This document shows, piece after piece, positions 9,960 through 21,634 of a stretch of DNA of 64,000 nucleotides. The notes below the pieces were generated by a model. It saw nothing but the letters and a program-made list of their open reading frames with translations. It was not told the origin of the DNA and ran no database searches. Source of the DNA: Pseudeuparius sepicola (lineage: Eukaryota; Arthropoda; Insecta; Coleoptera; Anthribidae); NCBI GenBank assembly GCA_963920635.1, contig OY987308.1, positions 27,590,096-27,654,095 on the forward strand, in the 5' to 3' direction. How positions within the stretch are numbered: position 1 is the stretch's first letter; each line of letters opens with the position of its first letter. The position numbers were made by a program, and so were the translations under genes.

Positions 9960-12640
9960 CATTTCGAATACATTTCCCCACGTATATACATATCTGATAT
10001 TTTGTTACAGAACCCGACGGTCCAGGGAGTTAATAAGGTTTCCACATCGGCGAATATCGCCGGGCCCGTCGGCCGGAATAACATTAAGAGGGTTCAGCGC
10101 CGGCGAATGTGATTAAGCGCCCGTCTTCGCGACAAAACGCTTTTTAATTAGTCGGCGCTTACGCCCAAAGCCGAAATCTTATTAGTGGATTTGGCCCGAT
10201 CCGATTATCTCTCGCTGGAGACGAGTATAGATTTGATTACGGAACGTTTGCATGGGCCTTGGGGATAGGAAAACCTCCAGCAGGGCGCACAGGTAGTTTT
10301 TGGCGGCCCCCGAACAGTTTACGTTCGATTTTTTAATCCTTTTCTGTATGTTTGTTAGAGCACTTTTCTTATGGACCTTTAATGTCACTGTCCCTTACTT
10401 TTCAAGACGCAGGACAGTGTAAGAATTGTCATGGGACTTATATTTAGCAAGGTTTTGTTTGTAAAAAATAACGCGTCGAAATATTTCTAAGAAATAACCT
10501 TTATGGTTGGGCGATGTGCACGACACCATCCCAAAAGTGGCGGGCGAGTATATTTTCCTATAGATTTCACATTTTAAGGGACGTACGCCACTGGGAGCCT
10601 CCAAGGGTGGCTTTAATAAGGACGCAGACGTACGTCTTAACTTATTTACGCGGCTAACTAGATCGCTAACATGCAGAGGCCGCAATCGTGGATTCATGAC
10701 TGGCATTAATTTAAACAGTCGGGAGGATGTAGTTTCCCCACAACCCCTTGGGGTGGGGGGGGGGGCTGGGGGTGAGTTTTGCATAAACTGGTCGAACACC
10801 AGGCAAAGGAAGCGAAGGAGCAAGGTGCGTTCTTCAGAATTGTGGAAGGAAATTATTGAACGATTTTCGTCGATTTTTGAAAATCTCGAATTCGCCATAC
10901 TGGACCGGTAAATTCCCTCTTTGGGCGCATGCATCACGGGGACCGTGACGTTTTTATGACGTCACCGGGGGACCACCCGATCACGCCCAATTAATCGGCC
11001 GGTTAACCGGACAGGACCGCAGCAATTTGCCAATTGCAGCCTGAGTTATGGGGAAGTGCACCGGTGCAGCGGCCCGTAGGGGCGGTAGATATGATTTGTG
11101 GGGGTGGATTTTGGGATGGGAGGGATTAGAAGAAAGCATATAGTCAGTTACATAGTAATTAAATAAATATACTTGCTTGATACGATATTATGCAACATGT
11201 TTTATAACCGCTTGTATAACATGTTGCATACCATACTATTCCTTTCTATCATAAAACACTAGAGGTAGGTATACGCAGAAAACGCAGATTAGATTAGGTT
11301 AGCATAAACAGAGGAAAAGACAGTGTAGAAATCGAATTTTTCGCTAACAAGACATGTTCGCAAGCTTACCCAATTTCTACGCTGGGTTTATCTTTGGGAG
11401 ACGTTTACGTGACACCCGTGATATATGGAAAAAATAAGGAATATCGTCGCGGGGCCACCAGGGAGGCTTGTAGGCATGTTAACGCTTTAAATGATAAATG
11501 AACGTGCGCTACATCGGCAGGCTCATCAGCTATGCATGTGTGCGGAGAATCGATCTTCGGCAACGGTGCAGAAATTGATGTTTGTTGTCGCGCGTACAAG
11601 TGCCAAAGGGTAGATTAGAATGGGGACAGTTTCCAAATATTTTACTCGATGCAACAAAGAATCCCCCTTACCGCCAAGACGTGTCACCTCACCCTACGAA
11701 GAATCCTTCTTTTTTTTCAATTCCCGACACGGAAGAAATATTAATCAGTGCCGACACTCCCGAAATAATAAAATCCAGGCTTTACGACGGCGGAAAAAGT
11801 GGGAAAACCGAAAATAATTTACCGGGACAGACCGTAAAGCGTTTTTATGGAAATTGCCGGTTCGAGACAGTAAAGACGCCCTACCGTATGACCTCACCCC
11901 TGTCGTAAGAAACTCCGAGTTACCTGGGACAGTCGATAAGCACCCGCACGCTCGATTTGTTCGGCAAGAAAATCCTCAAAATCCCCGAAAAACACCTTCG
12001 AAGCGCGCTCAGACAAACGCGGGGTATGCAACCAGTCATACGCGTGCGCCACGCGTACGTTCGGCTGCCTAAGGTGCCGCCGCGTGGTTCGGCAAGTTTG
12101 CCGCAACCCCCCGTACGTATCTCCGTACCTTCGTACCCCCCAGTAAAATGATGAGAAATAGGGGTTGAATTATAGAAAGTGACCAGCATCCAATTTAAGT
12201 TGGCAGGGGTAGATACGATACCCGCGGGACGTCGCCTACGTCATAACTCCGAGGGGGTGACCATCCGCAAGGGCCGGGGGTAATTTTTTCTTCGGTACGC
12301 AGGGAGTGGGGGGGCCGGGTCGCCCGTATATACAGGAAAAATTATTATCGACGGGCAACAGCCGGTTATTAAATAAATAGAGATCCGCGCGTGTGTATAA
12401 GTTATAATTAACGGGAGCCCCCCAGAGGACCCGGAATTAAGAGGGTTATATCCGGGGAAAAAACGCGCCCGAATTAGTCGAAACAAAGGCGGCGCAATCG
12501 AATCGTCAAAATGGCCATGTTAAACGACGCGTCGGCAAATTCAATCCCGCAGAATACGCGCTCCGGAGCTTTTTATTCAATTTGTCGCTGGAGGTCGGCG
12601 GCGCGTAACGACCACGGCGGAATTACCGGCAACGGAAAAG
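9960..12640. other. CpG-richer intergenic DNA, no supported gene
   Basis: Composition is distinctly more GC- and CpG-rich than the flanks. The longest open frame (10395-10937, minus, 180 codons) has no recognised domain, no clear splice partner and low-complexity Pro/Arg stretches. Homeodomain-like TTAATTAG words occur near 10145. It may be regulatory DNA. Confidence 0.35.
11187..11237. repeat. imperfect hairpin
   Basis: ATGCAACATGTT and AACATGTTGCAT face each other across about 20 bases, with extra pairing (TTATA/TATAA). The stem is about 16 bp. Confidence 0.55.
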
Positions 12641-12644
12641 CGAT

Positions 12645-12740
12645 TTCGAGTGTTTGGAACAGTTCGGAGCTGTTCGGAGTGGTTCGGAACAATTCGGAGT
12701 TGTTCAGGGTAGTCCGGAACAGTTCGGAACGGCATACTTT
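12645..12740. repeat. short degenerate TTCGGAAC-type repeats
   Basis: Reiterated units such as AACAGTTCGGAG, GTGGTTCGGAAC and AACAATTCGGAG. Related words (AGTTCGGAGTAA, CAGTTCCGG) reappear at 13910-13985, beyond a block of inserted repeats. The two may be halves of one tract. Confidence 0.55.
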
Positions 12741-13014
12741 CGAGTGGACCAGAAGAGTTCTGTGAAACGTGATGGGGGGGGGGCGTCTGGTTGAAAAACC
12801 CTAATAATTATAGTATAATAACACTTTGGGATGGTAGTATTCAATGTCATGCACAGTTCCTTTCATTTTACAAGCTTTTATTTAACTTGCAATGTATGTT
12901 TAGGTGTAATCTTGCAAGCTGAATTAGAACCACTTCCTGACATCCGATTGAGCTGAAATTTTGCATACACCTTTAGTTCCGGTGACAATACAATATACAA
13001 TACTCAATATTGTA

Positions 13015-13360
13015 ATACTTTCAAAATGGCCGTCGCCACAAGATGGCGGATGATGTATTTTTTTCTCAACCCCTTAATATGGGTATCAAATGAAAGGGCT
13101 TGAAGCATAGAAAACGGTAGAGTTAGTGACATCACACTAAATTCAATATGGCCGCCGCTCCAAGCTCCAAGTGGCGGATAATGTATTTTTTTGTCAACCC
13201 CCTGAATATGGGTATCAATAGAAAGGGCTTGAAGAGTAGAAAACGATAAAGTTAGTGACTTCACACTAAATTCAATATGGCCGCCGCTCCAACACGGCGG
13301 ATTACATTTTCTTTCCCCTTAATATGGGTATTAAATGAAAGGGCTTGAAGAGTAGAACTA
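13015..13360. repeat. tandem repeat, about 2.7 units of ~125 bp
   Basis: Each unit contains AATATGGCCGCCGCTCCAA (or a variant), a GGCGGAT word, AATATGGGTATCAAATGAAA and AGGGCTTGAAG. Units are partly diverged. Confidence 0.8.
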
Positions 13361-13375
13361 AAAAGCTGAAATTAA

Positions 13376-13821
13376 AATAAATAGTAGAAACATATTTTTA
13401 AAAACAAGCTTTTATTTAAATGCTCTGAAAAGAAGAAAATAAACTAAAATAATAAAATCAAACCAAGGCAAACCCATAATTTTGTTACATTATACAACTG
13501 TATATGATATAAAAGCTTGTCGCGAGAATATATATACCTTGAAAGAATTGTATTTTTCTATAAAAGAAATTTACACACGAAAATCTCGCTACCATATAAT
13601 ATATATCTTGACGAAAGTAATTATAACTAGAAATTGTATTTATCTATAAAACAAATTTACACACGAAAATCTCGCGACAAGCTTTTATATCATATACAGT
13701 TATATAATGTAACAAAATTATGGGTTTGCCTTGGTTTGATTTATTATAAAGTTTATTTTCTTCTTTTCAGAGCATTTAAATAAAAATTTTAATTTTAAAA
13801 TATGTTTCTACTATTTATATT
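13376..13821. repeat. foldback (MITE-like) element
   Basis: Arms of about 140 bp are inverted copies. AATAGTAGAAACATATTTT, AAGCTTTTATTTAAATGCTC, CAAGGCAAACCCATAATTTT and GATATAAAAGCTTGTCGCGA on the left have their complements on the right. The centre holds two direct copies of TTTACACACGAAAATCTCGC. No coding capacity. Confidence 0.8.
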
Positions 13822-13909
13822 ATTTACAATTAGTATAGTTTTATTTATTCTTGATAGATATTTTTGAAAATACGGCTATAAAATTTACGTCCCGCTCTCT
13901 AATCCCTGT

Positions 13910-14500
13910 CAAGAGCAGCTCCGACTAGTTCGGAGTAACCCCGAGCCACTCCGGTCAGTTCCGGTGTGTCCCGAACCGCACTGGAGTATTAATTTAAACC
14001 GGCGAAATCGGCGTAAACCGAACGCGGCCGAGGGCCAAATCTGTCCCTCCCCCAAAGTTTGTCAAACACCGAATTAAGATTTCATGAGGTCGTTAACATT
14101 CGGCCCGGACGCCATCTTGGAAGTTTGCGTTTAAGTTTCTCGCCGGGAAGAAAAAACGGGCGAAATCGGCGATTAGACCGAAAAAAGAAAGAAAACAGAG
14201 GGGGACGGGACAAATCTTGAGGGCACTCCCAGAGATTGCGACCCCCCCAGGGTTGCGCGTTACAAATTCCGTCCACGGAGGCAATCCTGAGCTGGCCGAG
14301 AAATATGAAACATTTGAAATTCGCCTGTCACGTCGGCGCCGTGACGTCAGACGACGCCGAAATTACAATGAGACGGCCACAATGCGATTATGAAACTGCG
14401 GAGGTGGTTGGGGATTCTATTCCAAAGTTTGCGCTGTCTAAAACATACCTAGGTATTCAGCTTATGTCTTATCGAAAATATTACTTTATCCTTTAAAAAG
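13910..14500. other. GC-rich intergenic block
   Basis: Contains the second TTCGGA-type tract and CpG-rich single-copy-looking DNA. The open frames (14082-14284 minus, 14236-14496 plus) carry no motif. Confidence 0.35.
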
Positions 14501-14624
14501 GTTATCTTTTTTTGAAGAAAGAATTCTAATATTATTGCACAATAAATGGAAAGTAAAGAAAACATCCATATTTATCAAATCCTGTACCTATATTGCAGAA
14601 ATAAAGTTATGTATAAGTAGTTAT

Positions 14625-15057
14625 TTATGTACCAAGGCACTGAAGTTCGACGTTTTATGAACTTCAGTGCCGAGGTACATAACATTATATTTTTTTGAAA
14701 CCGGAAAAAAATGTTTTATTTGGCAAAAAAATAATCACCCTTCCATGATCCGACTGCGCGCGGCGTTGCTTGACTTTGACGATCGCTCTACCCAGGTCAA
14801 GTATGACGAGGCACGGCGCTTCCCAACAGAAACTCCAAACTGCTGCCTGTTATGCAGCCTCCTTGAAAAATAGATTAACCTACTAAAATATTTCTACTGA
14901 AAGATTATGCTGCTATAGGTAACAATTTTGCAATGTGTACGAAAAGTTAAATGGGCCTTTATTGGTCGGGTTTTGAATATTTGGTCACTTTTGACGGGCG
15001 ATGGCTCCGCGTCTAACGTTTGATGTTTACATTTCGTCAAGAAGACATTTTTGTTTA
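14625..15057 (-). repeat. interspersed repeat family A, copy 2
   Basis: Inverse of copy 1. It contains TATGACGAGGCACGGCGCTT, CCCAACAGAAACTCC, ACGAAAAGTTAAATGGGCC and TTTGGTCACTTTTGACGGGC. Its outer edge carries ACTTCAGTGCCGAGGTACAT and a partly inverted CACTGAAGTTCGA. Confidence 0.8.
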
Positions 15058-15074
15058 TAATTAAAACCAAAATA

Positions 15075-15315
15075 AAAAAATAAATACATTTCATTACTAT
15101 ACAAGGTTATTCGTGTTTTTTTTTCTAACAATTGTACTAATTATAACGTATACCAAATTTGACTTAAATATTTCAACTAGTTTGGTAAATATCCAATAAA
15201 GTCCACATATTTCTTAAAACTTTAACACCCTGTAACTTTTTTCTAAGTCCTTAAAAAGATACACAACGTGCGGTTATTGAACTACCCTCACTACCCTGTA
15301 TGTACAAAATAGGTA
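15075..15315. repeat. fragment of the 45-kb foldback family
   Basis: Shares with 44985-46138 the words ACAATTGTACTAATTA, TTTGGTAAATATCCAATAAA, GTCCACATATTTCTTA and AACTTTAACACC. It represents one arm only. Confidence 0.65.
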
Positions 15316-16514
15316 CATGATTGTGTTCATTATAAAAATTGTCACTACCAAATGTTTCAAGAAAAAAGAGATTTACAACCATTGTAAAAACTGTTAAGAT
15401 ATTCGGTAAATATCTGACCAATTTCGAATAAGTTTATTGTTTCGTTTTTCCTGGCCAAAAATATTGATAACATTTTGGCAATCAAAATACAATGAGCACA
15501 ATCCTGTATATTGCCAACATAAAGTGATAATTATAATTATTTAACACAATTAACATTTTTATTGCAAGGCGAATAAGGTTTTATTTTTTTTCTTAATTTT
15601 ATATACCTACTATAGGGTTGGGTTATTCAAAAACAAATGCCTTTTTATCAAGATATATTGATTTATGCAAGCAAACTTAATTTAAAAAAGTTTTTCTTCT
15701 CTAGACACCTCCCAACCTACTTGTCAATTCGATGGTTTAACCCTACATCAGCGAACATCCGAACATCTTTGCCATATGCGGTCAGAGCTCTAATAAACAA
15801 AGGCTACCCCCGCAGCCAACTCCTTTGACGCTTGCGAGGCCCCTCCGTGTTTGCTGTGTGGGCCCCAGAAGATTAAAACGACGCCGAGCGGAAAACCATT
15901 ATAAACAAAATAAAAAAGAAGGCAAACACCGCGTCAGCGGCACAATAGGATTACTGGACCAAGGAATTGCCCACGGGGAAATTACATAAGGGCGAATTAG
16001 GCGGTTTTTTCGCTCGGGAAAACCGGGCACCTGTACAGGGTGTCGAAATTTTAGCGGCGACGATGAATTCTGTCACTTTTCTCAGGTAGTGCGCCACATT
16101 TTAAACCCACATCTACTTACACGGATCCCCCATTACCCTTCGCATATCCTGACCAAATTGGCTCCCGCGGGAGCCGTTGAACCTGCGAAAGGATTCAACG
16201 GGAAAAAATATAAATCAATGTTTTCGGCGCCGTTTTTTTTTTTATTGAGACTTATGAGAATATGGGGAAGTTTTTTAATTGGGGCGACGCATCCATATTG
16301 CAGGGAGGAGGAGCAATAAATATGCATATAAACGAGGCGCGGTGGGTCGCTCCCTTCAGGTCGGTATGAATGTTAAAATAACTTTCAAATTGTCAGCGAA
16401 GCAAGTTGGGTCTCTAGAGAAGCCTCTGGGTAGCGGGGAAAAGGATTACTAAGTTGGAGGCCTGCTGTCACGGCACACAGTAGTAGTCATATGTCAAAAG
16501 GATGACTATGTTTT
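15316..16514. other. intergenic DNA
   Basis: AT-rich to 15.8 kb, then more GC-rich to 16.4 kb. A short ACAGGGTGT word at 16036 may be a relic element end. No gene is supported. Confidence 0.4.
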
Positions 16515-16830
16515 TATTTTGTATAAAACTTCGAATAAAGAACCGCAATTTCCAGTTATGAAGAAGTTGGGACCTACACAAACGCTTATACCACTTTGGT
16601 GCATGGTCTCAAAAGTTAATTTAAATTACAAAATTACTTACCGACGGATTATTATCCTCAAACATTTTAGTTTTGGCGGTCAGGGAAGTGCCACAAGCCA
16701 CACAGCTAAGCATAATAACTCGATAAAGTATCTAAATGCCACATACTGACACCTATCGCTGTGTCAGATATCGAAATATTGTGTCAAAACTTGGTTACTA
16801 CACGTATTTTATAATACTACTTTATTCGAA
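16515..16830 (-). repeat. interspersed repeat family B, copy 2
   Basis: Inverse orientation. It carries CCACTTTGGTGCATGG, AATTTAAATTACAAAATTAC, CCTCAAACATTTTAG, GCTAAGCATAATAACTCG and TTGTGTCAAAACTTGG. Confidence 0.8.
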
Positions 16831-17344
16831 TGTATAATACAACGTTAACGTTAACAGAACCCACAATGAACTCTTAGCTTCTGAAGTAGGTACCTACAGA
16901 ACGTTTAAAAAAATAGTAACTTTTACGCCAATTTTTACTTTCCCAAAATTAGAGTTACCCTACTTTTTGTCGTACAATAATAAAAAAAATTCACGAGAAA
17001 ATGACGTAGTACATCGACAAGTGTGCGGGTTCGTACCGTTTCCGTCCTTTGTCTTGGGCTAATTCGGGGTCCATCCGCGAGACCTAAATTCATTAGGTGG
17101 GGCCGGCCCTGATATACGGCCCCGGTACGTCCCTGGAGACCGGCAACTTTTTGCGTTTTTTAATTTGGGACCTTTATTACATCGGAGACCCTGCGGTGCC
17201 CTCTACCCCGGCTTTTTTCCATCTCTGCCGAGTCTCTCATCGCGAAAATATAAATCTACAGCATTCCGAACAAAGGTAGACCGCTGGCATTGGGAGATAT
17301 TTTGGTATACGGACAGAGACCGTCATAGAACGATTATATCCCTT
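16831..17344. other. intergenic DNA between two family B copies
   Basis: Moderately GC-rich from 17030. Overlapping short frames without motifs. No gene is supported. Confidence 0.4.
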
Positions 17345-17690
17345 ATTCGGTTTGTATCTTTGAATGAAGAATTCTAATTTTAAATTACCAATTATGAAGA
17401 AGTAGGTACCTACACAAACGCCTATGCCACTTTGGTGCATGGCCTCAAGAGTTAATTTAAATTACAAAATTACTTACCGACGGATTATTAGCCTCAAACA
17501 TTTTAGTGTTGGCGGTCAGGGAAGTACAACAAGCCTCAAAGCTAAGCATAATAACCCGAAAAAGTGTCTAAATACCACATACTGACAACTGACGCCTATC
17601 GCCGTGTCAGATATCAAAATATTGTGTCAAAACTTGGTTACTATTCAGTGTGATGCCCGTCTCACGTATTTTATAATACATAGAGCTTTG
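17345..17690 (-). repeat. interspersed repeat family B, copy 3
   Basis: Direct repeat of copy 2, 0.8 kb away, with the same diagnostic words. It retains more of the 5' end (GATGCCCGTCTCACGTATTT). Confidence 0.8.
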
Positions 17691-17732
17691 ACTAAATCCT
17701 GGGATTATGTATTCAAAGGTATTAATAAAATA

Positions 17733-18305
17733 ATTAGTTTTATCGAATTATTATTATTAAAAAATAATAAAATTCCTGGGTTTCGACCAACGTTTATTTT
17801 TATTATAGTTAAAATTATTTTTGGTATTTGTTTTTACTCTTGAAGTATAAATTATTATTAATTTTTTTATAACTATTTTTAATTTCGACACGTGTTTCGG
17901 CCTTTTTTTTTAAGCCATCATCAGGTACATATAATTGGACAGTTCTTGTTATATAATTGTTGCTTTTGTTGTCAATAATTATTAATCTATAAGAAAAGGA
18001 AATATATGAATATAATAGGAATTATAAAGATTGTTTTGGTGTTAAGATAATATAAATATTATTTATATAAAATAAGATGACTTTATATTGTTACTTACAT
18101 TTTTGAATATTTGTTGTTTATAAATTATAAATAATTATTCCAATAGCATGGTATGGATCTTCCTCCCTCCACAAATTACTTATATTTGTTATGCATGTTA
18201 CTTTCTTTAATTTTTATAATTAATTAAAACCAAAAATAATTTTAACCATAATAAAAATAAACGTTGGTCGAAACCCAGGAATTTTATTATTTTCTATCGA
18301 ATAAC
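17733..18305. repeat. foldback element with TTTCG...CATCATCAGG motif
   Basis: AATAATAAAATTCCTGGGTT, TCGACCAACGTTTATTTTTA and AAAATTATTTTTGG at 17761-17824 recur as their complements at 18229-18292. The arms are ~65-95 bp around a ~400-bp AT-rich centre. The centre includes TTTCGACACGTGTTTCGG and CCATCATCAGGTACAT. Confidence 0.8.
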
Positions 18306-19173
18306 GACCAGGAAAAACAAAACAATTATTATTATTATTATCAATCAAATTTTATCTTGTTCTGAACTGTGTTCACACTGTCGCTAGAAGGCCACAGCCA
18401 CAGCTGTCTCCGTTTTCCGACAAAAACTTGCCAGTTCATTTTCGTCGAAAGAAAAATTAATCAACGATCCCAATGTTTACTAATTACCTTTTTACCAGGA
18501 AAAACACGGCGAAAGATTTCCCATTGAATTTCCATAACAATGCGACAGCCTTTTCCGCTGTTATTTGAATGAGCTGCATGTATTATTCACAATTTCATTT
18601 GCATTTCTCGGGACAGATTTTTAATCATCTTTAGGCTTAGGAAACCGACAAAAGAAAGCAACTTCAGCCGCCCAATTTTACCCAAAACGCCTTTACGGCG
18701 TATTATGCGTAAGGGAACTGCCAAACTTTCTGGAGAAGCCATGAAAATTAAATGATACGACCTTTTCGGGGGTCCCCGGGGTGTCGATTTTAAACTTTTT
18801 CGAAAATGCTTGACGGGGGACACGCAAACTTTTTGTCGGTTTATCTTTATTTCAGGATAAACACGTCGCGGGCAGATCCCCCCCTTCTTGGGGGTCAGAT
18901 AGGATCTTTATAAAATAAGGTGGCCATGATATGGGGTCGTATGGCCGCCGGGGGAGCCCCCGCGCATAAATTTTGAAACGCGAATGCTGTTTACGGCTTT
19001 ATAGTTTCGAGATGCCGGGGTCTTGGCGACAATATGCCAGTCGCAGCTAAAGGTAATGCCTTAAACAGTTCTCGGGATCTTTTAAAAAGCTGGCGGCTCC
19101 CCGAGGCCCTGTAAAACTTTCCTAAGGACGCCGAGAAATTTAAAATTCATATCCTCGCACCCCTCGAGACGGC
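18306..19173. other. intergenic DNA downstream of the nuclease gene
   Basis: Mixed composition with CpG-rich stretches near 18.7-19.1 kb. No motif-bearing open frame. Confidence 0.4.
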
Positions 19174-19179
19174 TTTATT
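19174..19179 (-). terminator. poly(A) signal of the nuclease gene
   Basis: AATAAA on the minus strand, about 45 bases beyond the stop codon at 19225. Confidence 0.65.
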
Positions 19180-19224
19180 TCATTTCCACGAGAAATAAAA
19201 CATAAAACACTTTTGGGGATTTTT

Positions 19225-19669
19225 TTAATTCGGTCCTAACATGGTATTCCTTATGTTATCCATGTTTGGGATGCTAACAATCGATTTAAATTCGGACATC
19301 GTGCAGCAAAAAACGTAACCGCTTCTAGGGTTGTTCCAGGAGGGTGAACCCCAATTGTTGTCCTTACACAGTTGTGGATCACCGCAGATCCTGTCGCTTT
19401 CGTCAAATTTAAAAAACGGGTTATTCAAACATACGAAGACAATACCCGAATTGCTCATATCTTCATAAACAATTTTCCACAGGTATTTTGGAACAGGGAC
19501 AATACTTTTCGAATCATTTAAGTAAATGCTTCGATCATTGTCATTAATATCTTTCAAAGAAAGCACTCCTAATGTTCCAGTAACAATCTTTACAGGATCT
19601 TCATGAAACGAGGACACATTCCTTATTTGCATTTCCAAAATCTTCCAGTTCCCAACATTTATGGATCCC
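19225..19669 (-). CDS. exon 5 of dsRNase-type nuclease
   Basis: Acceptor ATATATTTTAG. It completes the split Trp of APQW and encodes INVGNWKILE plus the C-terminal segment with several Cys (ICGDPQLC, YVFCC). Ends in a stop. Confidence 0.92.
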
Positions 19670-21201
19670 CTAAAATATATTTATATAGGTACACAATAAG
19701 TATTCGATTTCTTTTTCCTATATCGAATACTTAATGTGGAATGTAGTTGCCAAGGCCTCTGGCCGAGGCAAATAAACCACATGAGTCATTAAAAGAACTT
19801 CAGTGCCGAGGTACATATTTTTGAAATCGGAAAAATAATGTTTTATGTCAAGTATGACGAGGCACGGCGCTTTCCAACAGAAACTCCAAACTGCTGCCTG
19901 TTGTGCAGCCTCCATGAAAAATAGATTAATGCTCAAACCTACTGAAATATGTATACTGATAGATTGCCTTGCTTATAGGTAACAATTTCGCAATGTGTAC
20001 GAAAAGTTAAATGGGCCTTTATTAAACAAAGTTTTGAATGTTTGGTCACTTTTGACGGGCAATGGCTCCGCGTATGACGTTTGATGTTTACATCTCGCCA
20101 AGGACTATACTTACTGAAAAAATCGTACAATAATGGGGTACTTCAGTGCCGATTTCTGAGCTTTTAATGGCAATTTTGAGACATTTAACTGCCGATTTCA
20201 AGAAAAAAATATATGACACATAATTACCATTGTGGAGCTACATTCACATAAAAGAATGTTCCATTTTGCCAGGACTCAAGCAAAAAATCTGCCTTGGGTG
20301 CCAAGTGGCCCTTTTGCAGAAGTGATGCGTGGTTTATATATTTTTCGGCCAATACTGCACTTCCCAATAACCTGAAAAATTACGTGAAAAAATGTCTAAA
20401 AATTAACAATTCTCCTACTTGAAAAATGTGGCTTTCTGATAAGGTTTTTTGAAGAGCAAATCTATATGAGAACCATCTCTAGGCATGCCTATAGTGCTAA
20501 ACGAAGGTCGTCCTCTATTTTTCGAAAAATCTACAAAAGAATATTGAGTTGTGAAGCCTTAACACTTGTTATGTTACATTTTATATCTTTGCCATAAATA
20601 AGGTGCTGCACAAACAGTGGCACAACCTTATCATTGTTGTAACAAACGTTTGCGATTGTTACGAAATTTTTAGAAGTTATCCTGTACCCGATTTCCAAAA
20701 TTTCTCCCGAATTTTTTGCACATGTTTTGGTAGTTTTTAAAACATCGGGGCTAATTCTTTTGTAGCAAGAAATTTTACTAAAATCGACTACTGCGGTGTC
20801 GGCCAACAATTTGAATGTGCTATCTTTAACGCACTCTATCAATGTATAATTCGTGTGACCTAAAATATGAACGTAAAAAAAATAAATCTTGCATTTTAGG
20901 CACTTACTGTTAACTACAAAATTTTTTGGACCAGGGCACGCGAATATTACACTTTCTTTGTGATTTAAAGAAAGTTTTCCTGCGTTCGGTAAAGCGAATT
21001 CTAGGTTAGATGACGTACTAATATTTCTTAAAATAACTGCATTTATGTTAATTATATCCACAGAACATTGTCTTGATGTGGTAGGCTCTACAAAAAAGCT
21101 AAATGTTAATTTTGTTCTGTTTTTTTAATAAAATATTACCTACCTGATATTATCAGCAGCAAGATTGATGTAATCAGAGCTAACATTCTCAATGCAAACA
21201 T
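19225..21201 (-). CDS. secreted dsRNase-type DNA/RNA non-specific nuclease, five exons
   Basis: Joining 21201-21144, 21087-20578, 20530-20419, 20371-20228 and 19669-19225 gives 1269 bases, or 422 aa plus stop, with all phases consistent. Residues 1-19 form a signal peptide. The C-terminal half is the NUC nuclease domain: GRPSFS, then QKGHLAPKADF (residues 246-256), YVNVAPQW and INVGNWKILE. By family knowledge His249 is the general base, Asn279 the Mg2+ ligand and Glu287 is also conserved. Insect members degrade dsRNA in gut, haemolymph or saliva. The usual Arg before Gly-His is Lys247 here. Length and Cys content are normal for the insect family. Intron 4 contains a family A repeat. Upstream GATA words would suit gut expression (inference). 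Confidence 0.92.
19725..20205 (-). repeat. interspersed repeat family A, copy 3, in intron 4 of the nuclease gene
   Basis: Carries the family words (TATGACGAGGCACGGCGCTT, AAGTTAAATGGGCCTTTATT, ATGACGTTTGATGTTTACAT). It extends to the GCCGATTTCTGAGCTTTTAA edge seen in copy 1. It occupies most of the 558-bp intron and has the same strand sense as the gene. Confidence 0.85.
20228..20371 (-). CDS. exon 4 of dsRNase-type nuclease (catalytic motif)
   Basis: Acceptor ATTTTTCAG and donor CAATG|GTAATT, 47 codons plus split codons. It encodes the KGHLAPKADF catalytic block and YVNVAPQ. It was found from conserved motifs, being shorter than ordinary ORF cut-offs. Confidence 0.92.
20419..20530 (-). CDS. 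exon 3 of dsRNase-type nuclease
   Basis: Acceptor TTCTTTTGTAG and donor TTCAA|GTAGGA. It encodes KNRGRPSFSTIG and FKKPYQKATFFK, typical of the start of the nuclease domain. The preceding intron is only 47 bp. Confidence 0.88.
20578..21087 (-). CDS. exon 2 of dsRNase-type nuclease
   Basis: Acceptor GCTTTTTTGTAG and donor AAAAT|GTAACA. It encodes the Cys-containing N-terminal region (FACPGPKNF, LIECVKD, CYKRISPDV), which in insect members precedes the NUC domain. Confidence 0.9.
21144..21201 (-). CDS. exon 1 (signal peptide) of dsRNase-type nuclease
   Basis: ATG followed by FALRMLALITSILLLIIS, then donor TCAG|GTAGGT. The 58 bases leave one base that joins AG of exon 2 into a Glu codon. The intron is 56 bp. 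Confidence 0.88.
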
Positions 21202-21370
21202 GCTTCACAACTGTTTGGTATAAATAAACACAATAGACTCGCAACTTATTATCGTATTCACCACGAGAAAATGGCGATAGACTAAGCAAGCAGGTATTTT
21301 AATTGTCATATCTACTCTATCTTTTCCCCATCTGGCATATATTTATTCCACGCCAAGATAATTCTCTAGA
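21202..21370 (-). promoter_or_regulatory. nuclease promoter region with GATA words
   Basis: Four GATA cores lie within about 120 bases upstream of the ATG (21250-21253, 21276-21279, 21309-21312, 21318-21321). GATA factors drive many insect midgut genes, so gut expression is an inference. Confidence 0.35.
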
Positions 21371-21424
21371 GGAAAACCCTAAAAAATATTACCGTCGATA
21401 AGTACGTAGGTATCAGTTTCGCAT

Positions 21425-21465
21425 CTATCATCCCTGATGATGAAGTATGGGGGTCGAAACGCGAC
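21425..21465 (-). repeat. TTTCG...CATCATCAGG-type motif
   Basis: On the minus strand it reads GCGTTTCGACCCCC then TTCATCATCAGGG. The layout matches motifs at 17.88 and 42.06 kb. Confidence 0.4.
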
Positions 21466-21634
21466 TCCAAGGGCCTTCCATCATTCTAATTGAAACCTTA
21501 GCCGCGGCGAGGTCCTTAATGAAAGAAATGGCGACTGGAAAAGTCAGGGCATGAACCCTTTTTAAGGAACTCAAACGAGTGTCTTTGAGTTTCAGCAAAA
21601 AATCGTCACTGGTGTGATAAGAGGAATAATAGTT

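Noticed and set aside
10395..10937. 180-codon minus-strand open frame
   Set aside because: No domain, no plausible splice partners, and odd composition. Its length is explained by the CpG-rich, stop-poor region.
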